Source of the DNA: Hyphobacterium sp. SN044 | GTDB lineage: Bacteria > Pseudomonadota > Alphaproteobacteria > Caulobacterales > Maricaulaceae | DNA: 64,000 bases | Direction of reading: 5' to 3' | Assembly: GCF_021864465.1 (NCBI RefSeq) | Contig: NZ_JAKKUV010000005.1 | Span: 203,098-267,097, forward strand | In this document: positions 7,895 through 16,614 of the stretch, one piece after another | Layout of the letters: every line of letters begins with the position of its first letter | Numbering within the stretch: the stretch's first letter is position 1 | The notes under the pieces: model-generated | What the model saw: only the letters and a program-made list of their open reading frames with translations | Told to the model about the DNA's origin: nothing | Database searches by the model: none | Position numbers and translations under genes: made by a program

Positions 7895-10800
7895 TTAGAA
7901 GCGCTTGGAGACGTTGATGAAGAAGCGACGACCGATCATGTCGTAGCCCGCACCGAGCGGCACGTTCGTACCGCCGAGGGTGGCGTCCGCCGTGTTCTGG
8001 TCAACCAGGGGCGGATCTTCGTTCAGCAGGTTGTTCACACCGGTCGTGACACGCCAGGTGTCCGAACGCCAGCTGACCGACAGGTCGTGGTACAGGACCG
8101 AGTCAACGTCGTCGACGACGTCCACGCAGCCCGTGAACTCACACGCCGGCTCCGCTGCACCGAACACGCCCAGGTTTTCCTGGGAGCCGATGTAACGGCC
8201 ACGCCAGAAGAGCGTCCAGTCGCCCTGGATGTAGCGGGCATCAACCGTGCCGCGCCATTCCGGGAAGCCGATCGTGCCAACAACGTCGTTGATGGCCGAA
8301 CCCGGCGTCGTCTGGTTGGTGATCTCGATCGACTGCGTGAAGACCGTGTTCGCTTCGATGCGAGCACCACCCCACACGTCCATGCCAAAGCGGGCGTTGT
8401 AGTCGACACCCGAAGTGGCTTGCTGGGCGATGTTGAACGGCGTGTTGTCCACGAAGGTCAGGAAGCCCGTATTCGGGTCACGCTGACGACGCGCACAGAA
8501 CGGATCGTTCGGGTAGTTGGTCGAGTTGTAGCAGCGGTTCAGCGAGAAGGCGGTACCCGGGATCGCGATGGAGTCTTCCACGTTGATCTCGAAGTAGTTC
8601 ACGCCGAACTGGAAGTCGAACGAGTCGAACCACGGCTGGTCCACCGCGAAGCCGACGCTGATCGAGTCGGAGGTTTCCGGCTCGAGGCCCGGGTTACCGG
8701 CCCGGAAGGACTGGATCGACGGAACGCCGGTCTGGCCCAGGGTCGTCGGGTCGACACCGTCCGCGATACAGTTCGCGAGAACCGTCGGCGAACGCGGGTC
8801 GAGGTTCGGGTCGTAGGAACCCGGACCGCCCGGGATCGCCGCGAGCGGAACGACGCAGGGGTCGGCACCGCCGCCGGTGAAGCCGGTCTGACCGCCGAGG
8901 AAGAGTTCCCGGACGTTCGGAGCGCGGAAGGACGTGCCCGCCGTGCCGCGGAAGGTCAGGTAATCAACCGGCGACCAGGCGAGCTTCGCAGCCCAGGTCG
9001 AGTTCTGACCGTAGAATTCGTGGTCCGTCAGACGGCCCGCGATGTCGAAGGTCAGGTCTTCAGCGAACGGACGGCCACGCAGCAGCGGGAACGACAGCTC
9101 GGTGTAGAACTCGTTCAGGTTCACGGAACCCTGGGACAGCTGGTCGGCGAAGAAGCCGGCCGCGAGGCCCAGAGCGGCAACCGTATCGACGCCCGAGTCG
9201 AGACCGATTTCACGGAATTCCCAACCGAACACGGCGTTGACTTCACCGTCAGGCATGTTGAACAGCGGACCCGTGACGAACGCACCGGCCACCAGCTCGT
9301 CAACCTTCGTGGTGACGGTACGCTCACCGGTCAGGAAGTCGGTTTCGGCCTGGGTGCCCCACGACGGACCCGTTTGCGGGTCGTAGGTGTAGAGCGACGG
9401 CGCGAACATGTTGATCGGCACGCAGTTTTCCGGATCCAGGAAACCGAACAGGTCGATATAGGACGGATCGCCGCAGATCAGGTTGCCACCACCGTCGAAA
9501 CGGGTCGTGGCGAGCGAGAGACGCAGACGCTCTTCGAGCACCGCACCGCGCGAGGAGTAACCCATCGAGCGGGTGTAGGAGACGAAGGACTCGAAGTCCC
9601 AGCCCGGGGCGCCGATGAAGCCGAGATCGCCGCGCAGACCGGTCAGGAAGCGGGTCTGCTGGATTTCGACATCCACGTCCGAACGCTGCGTCGGGGACGC
9701 GATGATCGGAACGACGCCGTAACCGTAGAAGCTCGCACCATTGTTGTAGGTGAACGGGTTCGTCGGGTTGGAGTCCGGCACGGTCGGGAAGAGCTGACCG
9801 TGGAAGTTCGAGTTCTGGAAGGTCTGCGAGTTGGAGTGCGACGCTTCGAAGAAGAAGGTCGTCCCCTCGATACCGAACAGGGAGTCGATATCGTAGTCGC
9901 CCGTCAGGAACATCGCGTAACGCGAGTTCGACGGCAGGATGTCGGACCACTGGGCCGACGGATAGGACTGCGCTTCCGGCAGGTTGGACATGAAGGTCCG
10001 GCCGGCAGCGGTCGGAGCCGTGAACCAACCGGCAGGCGAACGCGGATCAACCGTGTTCAGAGCGACACCGGCCGGGCCCTGGAAGCGGTACACGTCGGTA
10101 CCGAGCAGGAGGCCGCCGCCCGGACGGGCGAGGGTCGAGTAGACGCGGACGCGGTTGACGATCGAACCGCCGCAGGTGTTCGGACGGGTGGCCGAGGACG
10201 TGATCTGGTTGCCGGAGGCGTCCAGGTCGATGTCCTGCGAGCAGTAGAAGCCCGACGGGCTGCGGTTCCAGTCGCGCTGGTTGGCGCGCAGGTTCTGCTG
10301 GTCGAAGTATTCGAGGGCGAAGTTGAAGCCACCACGCTCCGAACGATCACCGACGAGCAGCGAGTAACGCTGGTTTTCGCCGCCATCGTCTTCCGGAATG
10401 GAGACGTAACCTTCGATGTTGAGACCCTCATAGTCCTGCTGCGTGATGATGTTGATCACGCCGGCGACGGCGTCAGAGCCGTAAACCGAGGACGCGCCAT
10501 CGAGCAGGATGTCGACCCGCTGGATGATGGACGACGGAATGAGGTTGATGTCCGGGAAGGACGGCGCGCCTTCCACACCGGCCGGCGACATGCGGCGGCC
10601 GTTGATGAGGACGAGCGTACGGTCAGCCGACAGACCGCGGAGCGAGACGTTGTTCACGCCCGGGCCGCCGTTCGTGACGAACGCGTTGTTGATGGTCTGG
10701 TCGAGCTGGGCGCCCTGGATCACCGGAACCGAACGGATGATTTCGGCCGTGTCGACGAGACCGGCTTCCGTCACGGTTTCGGCGTCGATGACCTGAAGCG

Positions 10801-11002
10801 GCGACGTCGAAGAGAACGAGTCGCGACGGATACGCGAACCCGTAACGACGATGCTGTCTTCGGCCTGCTCGGCCTGTTCTTCATCTTCGTCGTCTTCTTC
10901 AGCCTGCTGAGCCCAGGACGGTGCGACCGTCAGACCCGCAGCCGCGAAGCCGGCCAAGATGGTGGAGCGCAGAAGACGCTCACGATCCCAATAGCTGCTC
11001 AC
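7895..11002 (-). CDS. TonB-dependent outer-membrane receptor
   Basis: This 1,035-residue outer-membrane transporter would take up large ligands with energy from TonB-ExbB-ExbD. It has a signal peptide ending PSWAQ (about residue 32) and then a very acidic stretch of E and D. The TonB-box and plug start follows (EDSIVVTGSRIRRD), the plug reaches to about residue 200 (VYGSDAVAGVINIITQQ), and the beta-barrel ends in the required aromatic RRFFINVSKRF. The size and the paired cysteines in extracellular loops are typical of Caulobacter/Sphingomonas-type receptors for oligosaccharides or peptides. The ligand cannot be inferred because no transport or enzyme gene is adjacent. The start is a GTG with GAAGGGG nine bases upstream. 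Confidence 0.92.
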   Translation of the reverse strand: MSSYWDRERLLRSTILAGFAAAGLTVAPSWAQQAEEDDEDEEQAEQAEDSIVVTGSRIRRDSFSSTSPLQVIDAETVTEAGLVDTAEIIRSVPVIQGAQLDQTINNAFVTNGGPGVNNVSLRGLSADRTLVLINGRRMSPAGVEGAPSFPDINLIPSSIIQRVDILLDGASSVYGSDAVAGVINIITQQDYEGLNIEGYVSIPEDDGGENQRYSLLVGDRSERGGFNFALEYFDQQNLRANQRDWNRSPSGFYCSQDIDLDASGNQITSSATRPNTCGGSIVNRVRVYSTLARPGGGLLLGTDVYRFQGPAGVALNTVDPRSPAGWFTAPTAAGRTFMSNLPEAQSYPSAQWSDILPSNSRYAMFLTGDYDIDSLFGIEGTTFFFEASHSNSQTFQNSNFHGQLFPTVPDSNPTNPFTYNNGASFYGYGVVPIIASPTQRSDVDVEIQQTRFLTGLRGDLGFIGAPGWDFESFVSYTRSMGYSSRGAVLEERLRLSLATTRFDGGGNLICGDPSYIDLFGFLDPENCVPINMFAPSLYTYDPQTGPSWGTQAETDFLTGERTVTTKVDELVAGAFVTGPLFNMPDGEVNAVFGWEFREIGLDSGVDTVAALGLAAGFFADQLSQGSVNLNEFYTELSFPLLRGRPFAEDLTFDIAGRLTDHEFYGQNSTWAAKLAWSPVDYLTFRGTAGTSFRAPNVRELFLGGQTGFTGGGADPCVVPLAAIPGGPGSYDPNLDPRSPTVLANCIADGVDPTTLGQTGVPSIQSFRAGNPGLEPETSDSISVGFAVDQPWFDSFDFQFGVNYFEINVEDSIAIPGTAFSLNRCYNSTNYPNDPFCARRQRDPNTGFLTFVDNTPFNIAQQATSGVDYNARFGMDVWGGARIEANTVFTQSIEITNQTTPGSAINDVVGTIGFPEWRGTVDARYIQGDWTLFWRGRYIGSQENLGVFGAAEPACEFTGCVDVVDDVDSVLYHDLSVSWRSDTWRVTTGVNNLLNEDPPLVDQNTADATLGGTNVPLGAGYDMIGRRFFINVSKRF

Positions 11003-11229
11003 GATGCATTACCCCTTCGTGGTGTTGTTTCCTCCGCCCTTCCGGATTGAGTCCGGACGAGCGCACAGACGGGAGTCTAGTCTATCCCGGCGCGCACTAT
11101 CCCCATGCGCCCTATCCCCGTAAAGGGATCGCCCTATTCCCACCGCATTTCGGCCCCGGATGTTGCAAAAAAGTCATAACCCGTTGAGGACCCTGTCACG
11201 GACCGGACAGCAAAGCGCTGACACAGGCC

Positions 11230-11256
11230 TTGCGCGTCCGCTTTCCGGAGGCTAAG
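11230..11256 (+). promoter_or_regulatory. Possible promoter of tRNA-Val
   Basis: TTGCGC at 11230-11235 and GCTAAG at about 11251-11256 are spaced 15 bases apart, with a start expected some 15-20 bases before the tRNA. The match is modest. Confidence 0.35.
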
Positions 11257-11278
11257 AGCGCCTTCCCCGCAACGGGAT

Positions 11279-11353
11279 GGGCGCGTAGCTCAGCGGGAGA
11301 GCACTACGTTGACATCGTAGGGGTCGCTGGTTCGATCCCAGCCGCGCCCACCA
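11279..11353 (+). tRNA. tRNA-Val (anticodon GAC)
   Basis: The 75-nt sequence forms a complete cloverleaf. The acceptor stem GGGCGCG pairs with CGCGCCC, the D-arm is GCTC-AGCGGGA-GAGC, and the anticodon stem CTACG/CGTAG has loop TTGACAT with anticodon GAC at 11311-11313. The T-arm is GCTGG-TTCGATC-CCAGC. The CCA end is genome-encoded. It decodes GUC and GUU valine codons. Confidence 0.97.
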
Positions 11354-11372
11354 TCCCCTTTCCCTCGAAAAT

Positions 11373-11395
11373 GGCAAAACGGCCTCCGGGCCGGG
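11373..11395 (-). terminator. Probable terminator of the sulfotransferase gene
   Basis: On the minus strand a short CGGCC/GGCCG hairpin with loop CGGA is followed by TTTTGCCATTTT just after the sulfotransferase stop. The stem is only five pairs plus possible extension, so the call is tentative. Confidence 0.5.
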
Positions 11396-11397
11396 GA

Positions 11398-12834
11398 TCA
11401 CGTGTCCGTGATCGGGGCGGTTTCGTCCCAGGCCGGATGGCCCCAGTGCCGGATCCAGGGGTCGAGCCGGTCGCGAATCCCGTCGAAGGCGAAGTCGTAG
11501 CGGCGCCATTTCGCCCTGGCCGACTTGTAGACCGGCTTCGAGACCTGACGTGCGGACGGCGTCGAGATCCGGCGCTCGCCCAGCGTCTCGCGGTAGTTGC
11601 GCACCGCGTCATCCCAGCCCGGCCCCAGGAAGTCGAGCGCCGACCGGACCTCCTGCTCCCAGTCCTCGACGACGGACTCGTATCGCACTTCGTGCACGGC
11701 GAGGTCCGGGAAGGCCCGGAGCGCGGCCTGACCGGCGGTCATCACCAGGTCGTAGTATTCCGCAGCCCCTTCCGGCGTCAGCATGTTCAGGCCGAACGGG
11801 TTGGTGTCGAAAGTCAGGAAGAGATTCGACAACAGGACGTCGCGCGGATCGCGCACGGCGAACAGGATCCGGGCGCGCGGAAACACTTTCGCGATCAGGC
11901 CAAGCCAGATCGTGTTCGACGGCTGCTTGTCGATGAAGACATGACCGGCCGGCGGCGGACCGCCGCGCGCATTCTGCCAGTACCAGCTGCGCATCTTGCG
12001 CACTTCATCGTCGCTGGCGGCGAAGAAACGGGCGAGGCTTTGCGGTGTCGATCCGGCGGCATTGGCGATCGGATCGAGCAGTGGCCGCTCGTCTGTGGTT
12101 TCGACCTGCGGATGGGCCGCCAGCATGTTTTCGAGCAGTGTTGTGCCCGACCGCGGAAAGCCCAGCAGAAAGGCCGGGTCCGGCAGGTCATCGACCGGAT
12201 CGGGCTCGGTCTGCACCGGCATCGCGGCGTAGAAGTCCGCAATCCGCCTGAGCGCTGGCGGCCCGGCAATCTGCGACGCGGGATCGATCCGGTCGGCAAA
12301 GGCCGTCTTGACGATGCTGTTGCCGGTCATGTGCGCGTCGAAGGCGGCCGGATAATCGGCGCGGGCCTCACGCGCCCGGCCCAGGCGTTCATAGACGGCC
12401 GCATCGGCCAGCGGGTCCGGTCCGCCGGGCTGGAAGCGTTGTTCGATACATTCGATGGCCGATTCCGGGCGCCCGGCCTCGATCTCCGCCGCGGCAAAGG
12501 CCGCGATGGCGTGGACATTGCCCGGGTCGCGCTCCAGCACCTTGCGGGACCAGGCCTCCGCCGCTGGCCAGTCATTCACACGCTCGGTGGCGCGGGCGAG
12601 CAGGGTCAGGACCTCGTCATGAGCCGGATCGATGGCGTGTGCTCGTTCCAGAAACGGGATCGCCTTCTTCGGCTCGCGGAGCAACAGAATCGCGGCGAGA
12701 TGGAAGTGAGGATCGAACGCATCCGGAAAGGCGGTGACGAGGCGCTCGCAAATCTGTACGGCCTCGCCATAGCGCTGCGCGGCGGTCAGCCGCCGGACCG
12801 CATCCATGTCGCGCTGAAGGTCGGTATCGCTCAC
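11398..12834 (-). CDS. TPR-domain sulfotransferase
   Basis: The 478-residue protein joins an N-terminal array of tetratricopeptide repeats (about residues 5-170) to a sulfotransferase domain. The domain shows the 5'-PAPS loop FPRSGTT at 226-232 and a 3'-phosphate motif in ILFAVRDPRDVLLSNLF further on. Such enzymes transfer sulfate from PAPS to sugars, lipids or proteins, and the TPR part probably selects the acceptor. No signal peptide is visible, so a cytoplasmic or membrane-face location is likely. The acceptor is unknown. The gene is monocistronic and divergent from mrp. Confidence 0.88.
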   Translation of the reverse strand: MSDTDLQRDMDAVRRLTAAQRYGEAVQICERLVTAFPDAFDPHFHLAAILLLREPKKAIPFLERAHAIDPAHDEVLTLLARATERVNDWPAAEAWSRKVLERDPGNVHAIAAFAAAEIEAGRPESAIECIEQRFQPGGPDPLADAAVYERLGRAREARADYPAAFDAHMTGNSIVKTAFADRIDPASQIAGPPALRRIADFYAAMPVQTEPDPVDDLPDPAFLLGFPRSGTTLLENMLAAHPQVETTDERPLLDPIANAAGSTPQSLARFFAASDDEVRKMRSWYWQNARGGPPPAGHVFIDKQPSNTIWLGLIAKVFPRARILFAVRDPRDVLLSNLFLTFDTNPFGLNMLTPEGAAEYYDLVMTAGQAALRAFPDLAVHEVRYESVVEDWEQEVRSALDFLGPGWDDAVRNYRETLGERRISTPSARQVSKPVYKSARAKWRRYDFAFDGIRDRLDPWIRHWGHPAWDETAPITDT

Positions 12835-12957
12835 GCCGCACTCCCGTTCGATCGCAGCGCAAGGAAGAGTGCGGTCCGTCCCCTGTCAATTGCGGCACTG
12901 CCCTTTCGCACGTCACCGCGCAGCGCTATCTCCGGGGTCGACAACCGGAGTTGACCC

Positions 12958-14025
12958 ATGGCCGACCGCCTGATCGCCCTTCTCGCCACGATTACCGATC
13001 CCGTTTCCGGGAAGCCGCTGCCCGACTCCGGCCGGCTGGAAGGCGTCAGCGAACGCGACGGCACCGCGACCGTCGTCCTGAAAGTGCCGCAAGGCGGGGA
13101 TGACGGGTCGCTGAAGAAGACGATCGAGAAGACCCTGAAAAAGGACAAGGCCGTCAAGCGCGTGCGCCTGATCACGACGATGGAGCGCGCGCAGAAACCC
13201 GAAGCGCCGAAGCGCCCGGTCACCCCGCCGCAGGGCAAGCGCCCGGCGAAGCGGATCATCGCCGTGGCCGCCGGCAAGGGCGGGGTCGGCAAGTCGACCG
13301 TGACCGCCAATCTTGCCGCCGCCTACGCGAAACAGGGGCTGAAGGTCGGCGTACTCGATGCGGACGTCTACGGCCCGTCCATCCCGCGCCTGCTGGGTCT
13401 GCGCGATGTGCCGGGCCTGCAGAAGAACGAGGCGGGGATCCAGCCCGCCGAAGCGCACGGGATCAAGGTGGTGTCGATGGGCTTCCTGACCAAGCCGGGC
13501 GCGGCCGTGGTCTGGCGCGGCCCGATGGTTCAGGGCGCGATCACGCAATTCCTCAACGAAACCGTCTGGGACGAGCCGGACGTGCTGCTGATCGACATGC
13601 CGCCGGGCACGGGGGATGCGCAACTCGCCATCGCCCAGACCGCCGCCGTGGATGGTGCCGTCATAGCGGTGACGCCGCAGGACCTCGCCCTCGACGATGC
13701 GAAGAAGGCGATGGCGATGTTCCAGCAGACCCACACGCCGATCCTCGGGCTGATCGAGAACATGTCGGTCTTCCTGTGCCCGCATTGCGGCGAGCCGAGC
13801 GAGATTTTCGGGCATGGCGGCGCGCGCGCCGAGGCCGAGGCCATGGGCGTGCCCTTCCTTGGCGAGATCCCGCTGCATATCGAACTTCGCAAACGCTCCG
13901 ACGAAGGCCGGCCTGTCGCCTTCGATGACGGGCCGGTCGCCAAGGCGTTCGAACGCCTTGCCGAAAGCGTGCTCGCCGCCTGCGACGAGGCGCGCAAACC
14001 CTTGCCGGAAATCGTATTCAGTTAA
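12958..14025 (+). CDS. mrp: Iron-sulfur cluster carrier protein, Mrp/NBP35/ApbC family
   Basis: This P-loop ATPase assembles and delivers 4Fe-4S clusters to apoproteins. An N-terminal MIP18-like (DUF59) region occupies roughly residues 1-75. The ATPase domain follows, with the deviant Walker A GKGGVGKS at 106-113, DADVYGPS near 135-141 and DMPPGTGD near 213-220. The bridging-cluster cysteines are Cys274 and Cys277 (CPHCGE). The ATG at 12958 follows CCGGAG at a good distance. Its stop overlaps the stop of the convergent btuD gene. Confidence 0.93.
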   Translation: MADRLIALLATITDPVSGKPLPDSGRLEGVSERDGTATVVLKVPQGGDDGSLKKTIEKTLKKDKAVKRVRLITTMERAQKPEAPKRPVTPPQGKRPAKRIIAVAAGKGGVGKSTVTANLAAAYAKQGLKVGVLDADVYGPSIPRLLGLRDVPGLQKNEAGIQPAEAHGIKVVSMGFLTKPGAAVVWRGPMVQGAITQFLNETVWDEPDVLLIDMPPGTGDAQLAIAQTAAVDGAVIAVTPQDLALDDAKKAMAMFQQTHTPILGLIENMSVFLCPHCGEPSEIFGHGGARAEAEAMGVPFLGEIPLHIELRKRSDEGRPVAFDDGPVAKAFERLAESVLAACDEARKPLPEIVFS

Positions 14026-14780
14026 GCGGGAGACCAGCCGGTCGGACGGGCCCCGCCGGGTGCCGTGATCGCGAACACGCGTTCGAGATTCGATTCCGAC
14101 AGGGCTTCCGCAGGCGGCCCGTCCGCGGCGACCTTTCCGCCATCGATCAGGATCACGCGGCTGCAATAGCGTGCGACGAGACCAAGCGCGTGGGCGGCGA
14201 TCACGACCAGCTTTCCGGACGCGGCCTCTGCCGCCAGCAGGTCCATCAGACCCAGCTGATGACGCGGATCGAGCGAGGCGGTCGGCTCGTCGAGGAGAAG
14301 GATCTCCGCCTCGGTCGCGAGGGCTCGTGCGAGGAGCACGCGCGCGCGTTCGCCCGAGGACAGCATGTCGAAGCGGCGGTGACCGAGATGCGCGACACCG
14401 GTCTTTTCGAGCGCGGCGTCGATCGCGGCCTCGTCCCCGGCCTTGAGCCGCTCGAGTGGCTTGCGGTGCGGCATCCGCCCGAGCGCCGCAATCGTGCGGG
14501 CCGGGACCGGCCAGACGGTCTGCTCATCGGGGGGCATGTAAGCGATCCGCCGCGCGCGTTCTCCCGGGGACAGAAGCGCCACCGGGCGGTTGGCCAGCAT
14601 CGCCTCACCGGAGATTGGTGGATTGAGCCCCGCCAGCGCCGACAGAAGCGTCGACTTTCCGGCTCCGTTGGGCCCAACGAGGGCGACGAACTCTCCCGGC
14701 GCGAAGGCGGCGTTCACGTCCTGCAGCACCGGGCATTGGCCATGACCCAGCGTGGCCTTGGCGAGCGAAAGCATGATCAT
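14022..14780 (-). CDS. btuD: Cobalamin ABC transporter ATP-binding protein
   Basis: The 252-residue ATPase powers the FecCD-type permease encoded just upstream. It has Walker A GPNGAGKST at 36-44, signature LSSGE at 140-144, Walker B LLLDEP at 161-166 and the H-loop histidine in VVIAAHALG. It is the last gene of an operon headed by a cobalamin riboswitch. That context, rather than the sequence alone, assigns it to vitamin B12 instead of iron siderophores. Its ATG overlaps the stop of the permease gene as ATGA, so translation is probably coupled. Confidence 0.88.
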   Translation of the reverse strand: MIMLSLAKATLGHGQCPVLQDVNAAFAPGEFVALVGPNGAGKSTLLSALAGLNPPISGEAMLANRPVALLSPGERARRIAYMPPDEQTVWPVPARTIAALGRMPHRKPLERLKAGDEAAIDAALEKTGVAHLGHRRFDMLSSGERARVLLARALATEAEILLLDEPTASLDPRHQLGLMDLLAAEAASGKLVVIAAHALGLVARYCSRVILIDGGKVAADGPPAEALSESNLERVFAITAPGGARPTGWSPA

Positions 14781-15748
14781 GCCGGCCCCCGAGTCTGTGT
14801 GCGCACCAGCCAGAAGAAGAAGGGCACGCCAAGGAGCGCCGTGGCCACGCCGAGATAGAGCGGCGTGCCCTGCCCGGACAGAAGCCGGATGAGCGCATCG
14901 GCTGCTGTGAGCAGCGCCGCCCCGCCCAGCGCGGCGGGCAGGAGGAGGCGCGAGGGCTGGTGATCGACGAAGCGCCGAAGCAGGTGCGGTGCGACCAGTC
15001 CGACAAAACCGATCGCCCCGGCCACCGCGACACCGCCGCCAACGGCCAGCGCCGCGCCCGCCACGCAAAGGATGCGCAGGAGGGTCAGATTGACGCCGAG
15101 GCTGCGCGCGGTTTCCTCGCCCAGCGTCAGCGCGTCAAGCGCCCGCGCCGTGAAGGCGAGGACGAAGCAGCCCGCGGCGATCAGCGGCAGGGCGACGGAA
15201 ACCTCGGTCCAGCTCGCGTTCGCGAGCGAGCCCATCAGCCAGTAGGCGATTTCCGACAGCGCCCAGGGGTTGGGCGAGAGATTCATCATCAGCGCCGTCA
15301 GTGAGTTGGCGAGAGCCGCCACGGCGACACCGGAGAGGATCAGCGTTGTCGCGCTGGCGCGCGCCCCTGCGACGAGCAGCAGGACCGCCGCGCCGGTCGC
15401 CGCGCCGAGAATTGCAAACAGCGGTACGCCAATCCCCAGAAAGCCGCCGAGGCCAAAATAGAGCGCGATCACCGCGCCGAGACCGGCGCTGGAGGTGACG
15501 CCGACAATGCCGGGATCGGCGAGCGGATTGCGGAAATAGCCCTGCAGCACCGCGCCGGTCAGGCCGAGGCTCGCCCCGATGACGAGGCCGAGAACGAGGC
15601 GCGGCAGGCGGAGGTCAACCAGAATGAGCCGCGCCGCCTCATCGCCGGACAGGAGCGCGCCCAGCGGGAAACCGCCCGCGAGCAGGTGGGCGAGCGAAGC
15701 GATCGCGCAGATCGCGAGCTGGATCACAACGAGCTTGAAATCCCTCAT
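14777..15748 (-). CDS. btuC: Cobalamin ABC transporter permease (FecCD family)
   Basis: This 323-residue inner-membrane protein has about nine or ten hydrophobic helices. Conserved blocks of the BtuC/FecCD family are present: RLPRLVLGLVIGASLGLTGAVLQGYFRNPLADPGIVGVTSSA near residues 47-90 (shown here by position; key parts RLPR and NPLADPG) and FVGLVAPHLLRRF near 245. It forms the membrane channel that carries cobalamin from the periplasmic binding protein to the cytosol. It overlaps both neighbours by four bases. Confidence 0.88.
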   Translation of the reverse strand: MRDFKLVVIQLAICAIASLAHLLAGGFPLGALLSGDEAARLILVDLRLPRLVLGLVIGASLGLTGAVLQGYFRNPLADPGIVGVTSSAGLGAVIALYFGLGGFLGIGVPLFAILGAATGAAVLLLVAGARASATTLILSGVAVAALANSLTALMMNLSPNPWALSEIAYWLMGSLANASWTEVSVALPLIAAGCFVLAFTARALDALTLGEETARSLGVNLTLLRILCVAGAALAVGGGVAVAGAIGFVGLVAPHLLRRFVDHQPSRLLLPAALGGAALLTAADALIRLLSGQGTPLYLGVATALLGVPFFFWLVRTQTRGPA

Positions 15749-16614
15749 CCCTCCCCCTCCGGAGTCAATTCATCGAGCGCATCGGCGATACGTTCGGCCG
15801 CCTCGATCAGGCCCGGCCCGGCGCAGGACCAGAGCGCGCCCGGAACCTCGATCGAGGGATGGTGTTCGACCAGCCGCCGAAAGGCGGCATGGCGCTGGCC
15901 GGCATTGCCCGCCGTGCGGTAGCCGTCTGTGAAATAGCTGGTCACGACGAGATCGGGCGCGACGCGCAGCGCCCATTCCGCGTCGGACTGGGTCCAGCCG
16001 GCCGCGCCGGCCTCGCTCGCCGCATTGCGCCCGCCCGCGGCGCGGATCGCGGCATCGATCAGCGTGCCGTCTCCGGCCGTGCCGCCGGTCACCGAGAGAT
16101 AGAAGACGGAGGGGGACCAGCCGCGTGCTTCGGCCCGCCCTGAAAGGGCTTCGAGCCTTGCATCGAGATCGGCGATCCAGACTTCGGCTCCGGCCTCGCG
16201 GCCCAGCGCCGCGCCCGCAGTCCGGGCGCTGGCGCGGATCGCCGCGAAATCCTCGCCCCAGGGCAGGGTGAGTGTGTCGATGCCCGACGCGTCGAGAACC
16301 GGGAGGGCGCGGCCCGGCCCGCCCGGACCGAAGACGGCGAGGTCCGGGTCCAGGGCGATCAGACGCTCGGCATCGCCCCAGGCGCGCGGCAGGGCGCGCG
16401 CCCATCCCGGCGCGGCGGAGACCGGCGAATCGACCTGCCAGGACAACGCGATCACGCTGTCCTGGCTGGCCAGTTCGATGACCCAGGCGTCAGCGCAAAG
16501 GTCGGCGGAGGCAATGCGCGCTGGCGCGCCGCCCTCCCCTTGCGCGCAAGCGTCAGTTTGCCAGACGCAGGCCGAAATAAAGCCCGCGGCCAGGAGCCGC
16601 GTAACCCACAACAT
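15745..16614 (-). CDS. btuF: Periplasmic cobalamin-binding protein
   Basis: The 289-residue protein belongs to the class III periplasmic-binding (TroA/BtuF-like) family, which delivers cobalamin to the permease. From the ATG at 16614 it has a short hydrophobic signal with a lipobox-like ISAC, so it may be membrane-anchored at Cys16. Recognisable parts are RIASADLCADAWVIEL at the start of the mature domain and a RLIALDPDLAVFG block, followed by the VAPDLVVTSYF segment of the second lobe. Other in-frame ATGs lie upstream; any of them overlaps the 3' end of btuB by about 60 bases or more. The riboswitch-headed operon supports cobalamin as ligand. Confidence 0.82.
   Translation of the reverse strand: MLWVTRLLAAGFISACVWQTDACAQGEGGAPARIASADLCADAWVIELASQDSVIALSWQVDSPVSAAPGWARALPRAWGDAERLIALDPDLAVFGPGGPGRALPVLDASGIDTLTLPWGEDFAAIRASARTAGAALGREAGAEVWIADLDARLEALSGRAEARGWSPSVFYLSVTGGTAGDGTLIDAAIRAAGGRNAASEAGAAGWTQSDAEWALRVAPDLVVTSYFTDGYRTAGNAGQRHAAFRRLVEHHPSIEVPGALWSCAGPGLIEAAERIADALDELTPEGEG

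Noticed and set aside
7826-11050. A 1,074-residue open frame on the plus strand, antisense to the TonB receptor gene.
   Set aside because: It is opposite the real receptor gene and is rich in Arg, Val, Glu and Asp from the complementary codons. It has no recognisable domain, and long antisense frames are normal at this GC content.
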